A stretch of 64,000 nucleotides of DNA from Azolla caroliniana (lineage: Eukaryota > Polypodiophyta). Made by a program: the position numbers and the translations under genes. Below, piece after piece: positions 47,276-57,507 of the stretch (position 1 is the stretch's first letter; each line of letters begins with the position of its first letter). The DNA is taken from contig JBHGNT010000011.1 in the NCBI GenBank assembly GCA_043228905.1, positions 19,778,001-19,842,000 on the forward strand, written 5' to 3'. Below the pieces are notes generated by a model. That model had not been told where the DNA came from. It was given only the letters and a program-made list of their open reading frames with translations, and did not search any database.

Positions 47276-50172
47276 ATGAGTCACAATGATGAGATTGATC
47301 ATGAAGGAGATATGGAACACCAATGTGATTTAAGTAATCCTACCACCGCCAGTAGTGACCAACATATGTTCTGCTTCCCCAACAAGAACAAGCTTCAAGA
47401 CAATGGCCATAATAATAAGACCACCTCTGGTATTGTTGTCATGAATGATCTTGGGAAGTCCATGACCTTGGTCAGTTGGAAGGAGATGAAGGTACAGGCC
47501 TGCCTGGCTGGACCCCTCATCATGGGCAACCTCCTCAGTTTCCTCTTGCAGATGGTATCTCTCACCTTCGTCGGCCATTGCGGAGAGCTCGAGCTTTCGG
47601 GTGCCTCCATCGCTAACTCCTTCGCCACCGTCACTGGCTTCAGCGTTGTGGTATGCCTTATCATTCTTAAATGACAGAAACTGTTGCTTTCCCCCCCAAA
47701 TAAAAACCAAAACAAAACAATAAAACCGATCCGACTTAACTTGATTTGTATCTATCACATTGTAGCTAGGCATGGCTGCTGCTCTGGAGACGTTATGTGG
47801 ACAAGCGTACGGTGCCGGTCAATACGAGAACCTCGGAATTTATCTTCAGAGAGCGATCTTTGTCCTCAATGCCACATCTATTCCTCTAGCTCTGTTATGG
47901 GCCAACATGGAGACTTTACTTGTTTTCCTTGGCCAGGATGCTCAAATAGCAAGCAAAGCAGGGACTTATGCAAAATGGATTATTCCCACATTGTTTGCGT
48001 CGGCGACAAGCCAACCATTTGTCAAATTTCTGCAATCACAAAGCGATGTTTCCCCACTCTTTTTCATCTACATGTGCACGTTGATCCTCCATGTGCCCAT
48101 CTGTTGGTTCTTGGTGTTCCAATCCGGCATAGGTTATGTTGGGGCAGCCATTGCCAACAGCATTTCGTATTGGGTGAATGTTCTCCTTATCTCATTTTAT
48201 GTCATGTTTTCGAGTAAGTTTGCGAAGACAAGAGCACCGCTGTCTTGGAAAGCACTTCAAGATTTGGGAGGGTTCTTCCGGCTAGCCATCCCATCGGCTG
48301 CAATGATCTGGTATTTACGATACATATATACATCAGTACTAGTTTGCTGATATGCAGTGCCAGGCAAAATTTACCTCAAATAAATTTTTTTTTTTTTTTT
48401 TGGGGCGGGGGCTTTCTGGTCATAGTTTGGAGTGGTGGTCATACGAGATTTTGGTGATTCTTTCGGGGTTATTAAGTAATCCTGAACTCCAAACAGCAAC
48501 AATCTCTATATGGTACATGGCATATTCATGAAATGAACCAGTGTTGAAGGTTAGAGATTTCATGGAGATTGGCACTTGATAACATTTTCTTTTTTTTGGT
48601 TTTTTCTTTTTCAGTGTGAGCACAGAGGCCTTGATTTTTATGATACCCATGGGTTTTGGAGCAGCTGCCAGGTGAGGCCTTTAAATGTGAAACTCCATGC
48701 TCCTAATTTTGTGTATCCACCAGAATACCCATAGGTTTATGACAATTATCATAATGCTCGCAAGTATTTGTGTGTTCACTCGAATACCCCATAAGTTTAC
48801 ATGCATAATGGGGTCGTGTGAAGTGTTTTAAAATTAACAGTCTGCCCCCCCTATATGTAGTAATACTACCAAGGTTTCGGAAAACTTGAGAGGTTCTTCA
48901 AACAGCCTAGGAGGTATTCTGCTGAAATACCAATGACCGGTCTTGGTGTTCGGCTGACCTTACTCTTTTATCAAATCTTTATGTCCATCTGTGAGTGCTC
49001 TAACAAAAAGTTGCATATTTTATCAATAATGGTTGACAATCGGTTAATATGTTTTCCAGCACCAGAGTTGCTAATGAGCTAGGGGCAGGTAATCCATGGG
49101 CGGCCCGAGCTGTGGTGAGCGTTGCACTTGCACTTACCTTCAGCATGGCCATGCTTGTTGCATGTTTCTTGCTCCTAGTTCGGAATGTATGGGGTCTAGT
49201 GTATAGCAACGAGGAAGAGGTCATCGACACTGTGAAAGGACTCATTCCTTTGCTCGCACTGTCCACAACAGTAGATGCCCTGCAATCTGTCCTTTCAGGC
49301 ATGTATATATCGATATGTATACCTGCACAACTGCCCCCAGTTTTTTGTTATTTTTGGTTACCTCCCTTGAAGAAAAAACTTAATGTGGGGATCAATTGAC
49401 CATATACTTGGTCAAATGACACATAATCAGAAAGGGATTTGATGGGGGTATTTTCGGAATTAAGGAAAATGTGGGGGTATTTTTTGAGTTTCCCCCTTTA
49501 TTATAGAAATCACAAAATTCTGCTTTGATGAAGCTCATGCAAGGATGCTTTTATATTGATGTTGGTTTATCCCTGTTTTCGACATTTTGATTTGTGTTGG
49601 TGGCCTTAGGTGTTGCAAGGGGTGCTGGGTGGCAAAAATCCGGAGCCTTCGTTAACTTGGGTTCATTCTATGTTGTTGGGTTGCCCGTTGGTTGTGTTCT
49701 AGCATTTTTGTCTCATCTTCAAGGCAAGGTATATCCATGAAAACCATAAAACAATAACTTTGATGAACAAGGAAGTTTATGTCTTTATCACGAAATTTCA
49801 TTGATTTAGAGGCCAGATAAAATGGTTACTATTTCCTTGTGTCTAGAGAGTTTCTTTGCTATATTTACATCGAACCTAACACAATCTTGTTTGCTACTCT
49901 GATGTTTTGAATGCCCTAGGGTCTTTGGCTCGGGTTGACTATAGGTGCATCTGTACAACTGGTTTCCTATTTAATAATAGTCACTCGTTTCACTGATTGG
50001 AAAAAAGAGGTAAAAGAATGTTAATGTACTCAATCGTTTTTGTATGTTTTTGGATTTAGTACTAACAAGCTTTAATTTGTGTGACGATATTAAATAGGCT
50101 GAGAGAGCGGTATTGCGAATCAGTTCGCCTTACACATTAGTAACTGAACCCCTCCTTAGTGCTGATAAATAA
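47276..50172 (+). CDS. MATE (DETOXIFICATION) efflux transporter, copy 3
   Basis: Eight exons at 47276-47650, 47766-48310, 48426-48512, 48615-48671, 49060-49298, 49610-49728, 49920-50009, 50098-50172, coding 528 residues with the same phases as copies 1 and 2. The exon 5 donor reads TCAG|GCATGT, where the other copies have CAG|GTATAT, so intron 5 would be a GC-AG intron. Differences include AAALETLCGQ in exon 2, SQSDVSPLFF instead of SQSVVSPLFF, STEALIFMIP and AERAVLRIS near the end. Family landmarks are kept. The frame is intact if the GC donor is used. Without it, translation would run into the intron and stop after a few dozen codons, losing the last third. Confidence 0.88.
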
Positions 50173-50299
50173 ACTAATTTCATGGGCATGAAAGTATACG
50201 GCGCTTTCCAAGAATGAATAAATAAAATCAAAGAGAGGTTTTCCAATAGATCTAAACATATAATGATTGTTTGTTTTTTCCCATTCGACTCGAACACAT

Positions 50300-50634
50300 A
50301 TAATGAGGCATACATGTAATATCTATAAATCTTGTAATACTCTCCCAAGGGAAAAAGGGATACAATTAATTTAATCATGCTAAACAAGAAACAAAAACAA
50401 AGTTGGAACTACTAATATCAAATGCAAGAATCTCCTTGCATTTTCAGTGTCTTTGCACTTGCAATACATGTCTATAAGAGCATTGCTCACGAAGACAATC
50501 AAGTCATAACCACTTGCAACTATATATGGTTGTCATGTCTATCATTTGATTTGCAATAGTGATGTTTGCTAACAAACCATTTTTATAATAAGTTTATGTA
50601 ATTGCTTAGCACAATCCAGGTTTCCTTCTTTTTT
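50300..50634. other. first part of segment shared with 20393-21035
   Basis: The similarity begins at the 't/ataatgaggcatac' word, 127 bases after the MATE copy 3 stop. That word is the sequence that directly follows the large element's right end at 20393. It continues to the LINE insertion site. Its last 17 bases (50618-50634) are the left copy of the LINE target-site duplication. Confidence 0.8.
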
Positions 50635-52985
50635 TCTTTTTTCTATTTTTGTCTAAAAAGATTTCCTTCATTAGTATTAAGAAAAAACGCCGTAAGGCTA
50701 CAAACTGTATAATTAGAGTGTTATATACAAAAAGGATAATGCTTGAGAGGAGAACGTGAATAGAGGCAACTTCCTCCATAACTGTAGTAAATTTTTCCTT
50801 TTCTTAAGAAAAATCTCCGAAGGGCCCAACATATTGTCATATTGCCCACGCACTACCGATAATAAGTTGTCCCATAATTCTAGCAATATATCTGAGAGAA
50901 GGGGAATTATAGAATCATATCGTGTTTTACACCGATACTTCCATAAGGTCCATAATTTAACCGTGGATACTGTTTTCCATACATGGGCTACATGCATTTG
51001 CTTTCGAGGTTGCTGAAAAGGGGATATAGATATTAGATGCCTGTTGACGACTGTCTTAGCCTCTAGAGCATCATATGCCTCATACAATAAGAAACTAGAA
51101 TGGAGAACCCCCATACCGCAAATCCCCTGGAGAATAGGCAACGTACATTAATTGTTAGGAATAAAGAAGGAACTTTATTCCATACCGGTTAGGCTATTGA
51201 ACAGGACCAGAGAGCATGCTTGGTAGTTTCCTGCAAGTCACCACAATAACTACATTGTCTAAGAACGGGTGCCACCTTTCCTTTCAAAGACTGGTCTACT
51301 GGTAGTGCTGCATGTAGTAAAAGCCATCTGAAGAGAGTGTATTTTGTTGGTCCCCTAAAAGACCAAATCGATTTCCAATAAGCCTTCAAATGATTGCTTG
51401 ATACACCCCACTTATTCCAGTGCTTTTGAGCCGCAGGATTTGGAATATTCTTTGACATGAGTAAGGTTCTACCAAATTTCACAATATATTGAAAGAACGG
51501 AACTTTTTGCATTGGATCCTTCATGGGACTAGTCCAAGACCATCCCCGTGGGTTCCACATTAGCCTATTAATTGGCTGTTGTGCATATAACCAAAGCATA
51601 TCCGACAAATGGGCTATTGACGGTTGTGGATCCAAGAGCCATTTCTTACCAGTTTTGGTAATCACCCTAACTGGAACAGTAAGCAGGTTTTGCAGCAAAT
51701 TATCAAAGGGTGTATAAGGCTGCAATTTATTATCGTGTTGAATATGGAAATAAAAAATACACCCGTCTGTAGAAATTCCTTTAAAAAAGAGCATCATGCC
51801 ATTCGTCAGGCAACCAAACCACATATGCTCATGCATTGGCTGAAGTCGTGATGAGGCCTGAGAGAAGGTTGCAGAAATATCCATTGTCATTGTCTTCGCC
51901 CCATATATCAAGTGTAACTGCTTAAGGCGATCCACTTCTGGCATCTGTTGAAAATGAATCCAAGATCCTACTGATGTTGATGGCCCATTGTCTAATTTTC
52001 CCCATGCAAGATGAGGTCTAAGGCCCAATACATTTCCAGTAGAATCCCGAACAAGAGAATTAGCCAAAAGCGGTTGATTCATCCAACCATCCCATGTGTT
52101 AGGCATGTCCTTGCGTATAAAAATCTTGATTGCATCCCATGCTCTGACGATCCCTAGTAGAAATCTATTGGATGTTAAATTCCGTCTCGGTGTCTGAATA
52201 TCTGTCAAGAACATCCATTTCAAAGACGGCAATGAGTTTCCTCCCGTCTTGGATATCAGCTGATTAAGCAACATACCCTTCCATGCCTCTGTCCATGGCA
52301 ACAATCCTCTAACTACAAACTTTGTCACGAGAGCTCGAGATTGTATCAAGGAATCTATTAGAGCTAACCCTCCTTGACTTTTTGGCCTAATCAAAACATC
52401 CCATGCCACCTTAGCCACTGCACGAGATCCATTTTTTCCACCCCAAAGGAAGTTACGTATGAGGTTTTGAACTTTCATGATTGCCGACCTAGAGAACAAC
52501 CAAGCAGATGCGATAAACCACATTGAGACCAACAACACCGAATTTGCAATGACAACCTGACCTGCAAGGGATAATTACTATGAGTCCCAATATACCAACT
52601 TACGCTTAATTGATAATAGCAATGGTGATAACATCACTTCAGATGGTAAATCTATACCAACAAGACAACCTAAATACCGAATCGGCTCCCCATAATTTAG
52701 CCAATGGAATGCAGGGCCTAGATACCATTGTGGATGTTGTTCATCACTGGCCCAAAGGCCTACAGATTTATTCCAATTGAGAGAGGCTCCAATAGCATCT
52801 GAAAATATCCGTAAAGCATTCTGTACCTGATCAAGATTAACAACATCTCCGCGAATATACAAAGTAGTGTCATCCGCAAACTCAACATCGAGAACTATTG
52901 AGTTTGCAATAGGTAAAGCTATTGCTTGGATGGTCGTCATTAAGGATCTAAGAAAAGATGATAAAGCTTCCCCAAATAAAATAGA
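50635..52985 (-). mobile_element. 5'-truncated LINE with 17-bp target-site duplication
   Basis: Flanked by the 17-base direct repeat AGGTTTCCTTCTTTTTT at 50618-50634 and 52986-53002. The homologous segment at about 20700 lacks the insertion, which confirms the boundaries. Read on the minus strand, it starts inside the reverse transcriptase (FADDTTLYIRGD at about 52860) and continues through the thumb and the connection region. It ends with a zf-RVT-like domain (WSFRGPTKYTLFRWLLLHAA then CSYCGDLQETTKHALWSC) and a short A-rich tail. One long frame (52538-51189) is still open, so the insertion is rather young. It lacks ORF1, the endonuclease and the first RT motifs, and cannot move itself. Confidence 0.9.
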
Positions 52986-53002
52986 AGGTTTCCTTCTTTT
53001 TT

Positions 53003-53335
53003 GCATCTCTTTGCACTAAGTAGAGCAAGTATTGATTCATTTGGAACAACTTTTCCTTCAGTAAACAGTTCCTCAAGTTCTTGAAATTCTTTGTCAATTG
53101 ATCCATCTTCATGCACCTCAATGAAAGCCCCAACAGTGCCAAATTAATTATCCTTCTCTTGCACCTTATGGTGCTTGTATTTGAAGGTAAATCATTGTCA
53201 ACCAAGCATGCTAATTTGACTCTAATATATAAGGGCAATGCTTTTGTGGATTTCCAATTCTTGCAAGAATAAAGCATTATCAGCTAGTGCCCCATCTGAT
53301 GCCCAATGCAATGAAGAGGTTTGTGGGGATAACAA
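53003..53335. other. second part of the segment shared with 20393-21035
   Basis: Continues the similarity interrupted by the LINE, with 'ttgcatctctttgcact' and 'gcaatgcttttgtggat'. Similarity ends at about 53325 ('aatgaagaggtttgt'). Next to it on the minus strand begins PPR-like sequence. Confidence 0.75.
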
Positions 53336-53397
53336 AGACCTTATCACAATTGTGAAATTCAGTATAGCCAGTGAGAAATGCATTCCAAGAGACTGAC

Positions 53398-54000
53398 TAC
53401 ATATCGAGTTGGAACAATGTCAAAAAACCTACTTGAGCAGTTTCAAGGAATCCAAATTTTGCATACATATCAATGAGCATATTACTAATTGCAAGATCGG
53501 GTTTCAAACCCTGTTTGTAGATATTGGTATGCACTTCTTCTCTTTTTTCTACTACTCGAATATTGACCACGACATTTAGAGATATACCTTCTGAATGCAT
53601 ATGTGAGTGGCATATAAGAGCATCCTCCCCGCACTCATTTCTAGCATATCTTGAAATCAATGTTGTCCAAGAGACTATATTCTGTAATGGAAGTCTTTTG
53701 AACACATTGAGTGCCTTTGCGAAAACGTTTGAGTATACATATTCAACACTTAGGTAATATATACATGTCTCAAGATCTTGCAACATAGTGCAAGCCTTGA
53801 GCAAAGACACATCAAGTGGACTAAAATAATCCATTTTATGACATCATAAGCCTAGCCACATTGAATACATCCTGTGATGCGAGCATTCCAAGCAACAATA
53901 GTCTTCGTGGGAAGTTCAATGAATACTTGTTCAACTTTTACTAGATCACCACATTTTGCATGCATCTATACTAAGCTCCTTCCAAGATGGGTATTCTTTG
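53398..54000 (-). pseudogene. pentatricopeptide-repeat (PPR) gene fragment
   Basis: On the minus strand, pieces of PLS-type repeats are clear: TIVAWNARITGC (about 53900), then NIVSWTTLISRYARNECGED and DLAISNMLIDMYAKFGFLET in the frame 53834-53397. Between them the frame is broken ('CGxAYDVIKW...'), and no start, targeting sequence or C-terminal E/DYW motif is present. PPR proteins bind organellar RNA; this remnant has perhaps three recognisable repeats and is not functional. Its downstream side joins the segment shared with 20.4-21.0 kb. Confidence 0.7.
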
Positions 54001-54446
54001 CTAGAAATCCTCTTTGGAGAATATGAGAGCCTTTAATATGAAGGGACGTCTGCTGAGATTGAAAGAAAGGGGTTGTTGGATGAAACATTTTTCTTGGATA
54101 TGCTGAACATGAATAAGATTGGCTAGAAAGATTATTTATCTTTACCTAGAAAGATTGGCTACGGACATTCGCCATGGCTATACAATATTCATTGTAATAT
54201 TGGATTATCTTGTATATTGCCTCTCGCCACTTTAATTTTAATACCAATGGAGGATAGTTTTTTTTAAAAATATATCAAATGCAAGAAAATAAGAAAACAT
54301 AAATATTTAAACTTTAACCAAACTTAGCATGAAGATAAATCAAGTTCAAAAATGAAGATATAAATGGTGAATCAATCATCAATAAAGAGATGGAATAATG
54401 TGTTAGCTTTATATGCACAATGGGATAGTGCCTATGACATCAAGTA
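54001..54446. other. intergenic, no gene seen
   Basis: AT-rich sequence. It may contain further decayed PPR sequence in its first 100 bases (minus strand). AGTA at 54443-54446 is the flank of the TIR at 54447. Confidence 0.4.
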
Positions 54447-55590
54447 AACACGTTTGCGTTCACAAGTGGAAGGATCACACATATGTGGAAGGATAAGGAA
54501 TATTCCATTTGCTTTTGGGTTTTTTTGCCATTTCACAAAACACCTTGATACTAGTACCACATGTTCTCAAAAACTAGATTAAAAAGTTGAAAATTTCACC
54601 ATTTAGTAAAGTTGAAAAATGCCAAAATTTGGTCAACTAAGATTTAAAGTAAGTTTGTGTATTTTTAAGGAAAAAATAATAACAATAAGTTTTTAATCTT
54701 AAAGAATTCAAAAGGTGAAGATTTCAAAACAATCAACTTTTTTATATCATTCGACAAAATATTGTCTAAATTTGTTATATATCGTTGCACAAAAAATACA
54801 TTTAAGAGTTATTTGCATCATTATGATCACTCTTTTCATGAGAATCACTATTATAGCTAATATACAATTGTGACTCTTCCTCCTCATTTTCAAATGTACC
54901 AATCAAATCATTGTCTTCACCAAATGGTGTGCACTAAATCTTATTCGCCTTCAATATGAGACATCTTCTAGGCTTGGTAATATCTCTTTTATTATGTCTA
55001 TTGTTGTCTTCCTTAAACATCTAACTTTTGTCAATATAAAGTCATACACAATAATATCCACCTCACTAATGTCAAAGATAGTTGTATTACAAAGGTTTAA
55101 TGCATCACCATTTCCAAAACTTTACCAATCTAGAATTGGTGCCCTAGGTCATGACCATCTCTACATGTGTCGCTATTAATATCCCCACCTTGAGTTCTTG
55201 CAAGTTTCCTTGGCACCTAAGTTATGCTCATGTTGTCATCCTTGGTTCCATATAAATGTTTCTCTATTGTGGATGAACCAAAAAATAAAGATCAACATTA
55301 AGTGCTTGAAGTGGTGATTGAGAACCACAAGAATATTTTATAGACCATGTAAACGGCATTTGCAAGGTTTAATTACCATTAACACAATTATTAATGGTTT
55401 TTTGTTAATCAATGAAGTACATGCTCAACATAAGGTATCTTGTTGTGTAACATACTTCTTTGCATTATTGATATTCTTCTTTTTCTCTTGTAAAAACAGA
55501 TATTTTAGTACAATTCGAGTTCATGTTTAAAAAAGCTCTTTTATTTGAAAATAAAAACATTTGTAAACACGAACTCGATACATTAAATCA
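54447..55590 (-). mobile_element. internally deleted, truncated relative of the 9.0-kb element
   Basis: Starts with the same terminus (AACACGTTTGCGTTC and ACAAGTGGAAGGATCACACA at 54447-54481). Its next 130 bases follow the reverse complement of 20260-20357. On the minus strand at about 54820-54945 the C-terminus of the transposase is readable (GEDNDLIGTFENEEEESQLY then ISYNSDS), compared with DEDNALIGTSEDDEEESSLY in the full copy. Near 55514-55525 and 55571-55580 there are remnants of the palindrome arms (ttcgagttcatg, gaactcgata), so the middle of the transposase gene and the promoter region have been lost. The opposite TIR was not found; a LINE 3' fragment begins at 55712. Confidence 0.8.
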
Positions 55591-55711
55591 AGATGATATA
55601 AAAAACAAAGTTTTCATCACAAAGTTTTTTTTCCTAGATTTAAAAAAAAATAAAAATAGAGCTTGAGTTGATTAAAAACCAGAATTTTCATGATGTTTGT
55701 TTTTTTTTTCC

Positions 55712-55955
55712 AAAAAAAAACTCTTTCCATTAGTTATAAAATTTTACAAATGAGACGATTATGTACAAATCCCTGAAGGGACGCGATAGTTCCATCTTAT
55801 GTGGATGCCCATTGACTCAAGAAAGGGAGAGGACGACCATTGTTGAATAAAGGTTATTTGTTGTCTTTCAACTCCCTCGGAGCCGCCCTTAAAGGCCATC
55901 ATATTGGCTCTTCAGAGTGGCTACAATTTCACTCCATATCTCTTGCAATAACCTT
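55712..55955 (-). mobile_element. LINE 3'-end fragment
   Basis: Reverse complement of the 3' UTR seen at about 930-1130, with shared words 'gtcgtcctctccctttcttgag', 'agatggaactatcgc' and 'agggatttgtac'. It ends on the left with an A/T-rich tail (55700-55730). Only the last 240 bases of the LINE are present. Confidence 0.8.
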
Positions 55956-55957
55956 TA

Positions 55958-56165
55958 ACAATCGGCAACGGTTCGGTTCGGTTCGAAAGTCTCAAACCCA
56001 AACCGGTTCAAACCGAACTCTTAAGAAAATGTTGTAACCTAAACCGAAACCATTGAAACCGAACCGTTTACACAAAATTCAAACCTAAACCAAACGGTTC
56101 TAGAAGTACTAGAATCGTTAAACCGGTTAAACCGCGTTTTCGCGGTTCGGTTTTGGTTTTGGTAT
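55958..56165. mobile_element. CGGTT-rich element, one end recognised
   Basis: Begins after TA with ACAATCGGCAACGGTTCGGT, the terminal sequence of the 30504-30906 element, and continues with AACCG/CGGTT words for about 200 bases. The opposite terminal repeat was not found, so the copy is probably truncated near 56165. Confidence 0.65.
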
Positions 56166-56268
56166 GAAACAAATTATTAATGTTTTTTCTCAATGCATTA
56201 TGAACTTAACAAGTTATATCAATTGGCCATTATAATGATACATAAAACTTTAAATAAGAACAATTTTC

Positions 56269-57305
56269 TTATGAGGAAAGTTTCTCATATGCAACAATGA
56301 AAATTGCAACAACAAGAGCACCAATAAGTGCACCCATAATCCATTTGATGAAAATTGCAACAACAAGAGCACCAATAAGTCCACCCATAATCCATTTGTT
56401 GTGACTCATTCTTCGTGTCATGGATATTAAAATCTTCTTACTCTTACTAATGTTGTCATCCACATCACCAAGCTACAATATCAAAAGCAACATCCTCAAA
56501 AAATTAGCATAGATACATAACAAAGAATCAAAATATTAAGAGAACAAATTCTTAATTTTAAAGTCAATGGTCATTGGTAACATAATGTAGCTAGCATCTC
56601 CTTCAATCATCTGAAAAGTTTCACCAAATGGATGAAATGGTTAAGATTTAAACTATATTGCATCGATGACACCTCAACCAAAGTTGTGATGATTCCATGT
56701 GATTCACCTGCACTATCTTCTACATTAACTACTGATTAAATATATTGTTGTTTTTTGTTAGCTTCTATAACAGCTATCCTTCAAAGAATTCCTTACATCC
56801 TTGGTTTTATACATTTAGTGTCTTAGTAACTTCAATATAGCCAAAACTTGCAAGCAGTACTTGGAATTGTAGGTGTAAACACATCTCTTCAATTATCCTC
56901 TCTAATTAATCTGGTCTCCATATCCTCCGGCAATGGAGAAGATAGGTCTTATCAATACTATTCCAATACACATATAGGTAAGAGAATCCAATGTATACTG
57001 AAATTAAAACATTTTTTTCCTTGACATCAATAAAAACGATCGTACTGCATGAAAATGTATTTCTAATCTAGCTTCTCTAATACTAAAAACATTGAAATGT
57101 AATCATGAACAAATCAACCAGAGACAATATCTCCATTTAGAGAGTAGCAAAGTAGAAAAACTATATATTGTTGTACCTTATCTTGTGCATGAAGGAGTGT
57201 TTGTCTTTGTTGATGGAGATCTTGCAATATGGAAACACCAAGCTCCTCAGTTTCTAGAATAGTCCTCTTGCTTTCTCTAATTTTTTCACTAGATTGATTA
57301 AGCCT
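56269..57305 (-). pseudogene. C-terminal half of a VTI1-type v-SNARE gene with a duplicated membrane segment
   Basis: Two exons on the minus strand: 57305-57177 (RLNQSSEKIRESKRTILETE, ELGVSILQDLHQQRQTLLHA) and 56472-56269 (LGDVDDNISKSKKILISMTR, RMSHNKWIM and the membrane anchor). They join in phase through GT-AG sites. These are the SNARE motif and tail anchor of plant VTI11/VTI12-like proteins, which act in Golgi-to-vacuole vesicle fusion. A 51-bp tandem duplication (56299-56400) doubles the segment KWIMGxLIGALVVAIFI, so the anchor is about 34 hydrophobic residues interrupted by a Lys. The N-terminal Habc exons were not found; a hAT transposase remnant lies just upstream. Either a truncated copy or a gene split by that insertion. 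Confidence 0.75.
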
Positions 57306-57507
57306 CTTCAGCACACGAAATAATTTTAAAATGACATCAATATAACAATGGTTGGATCCAAGTTAAAACCACCAAATCATGAAGAATGAACAAATTTAAG
57401 TGCAAATGCCAAACACTTAAATTTTAAATTTTAAATATGTCCGTCAACAGTATGAAAGTATAATGTTTGAAATTAAAAAGAAATAAATGGGCAATTAAGC
57501 ACATGTT

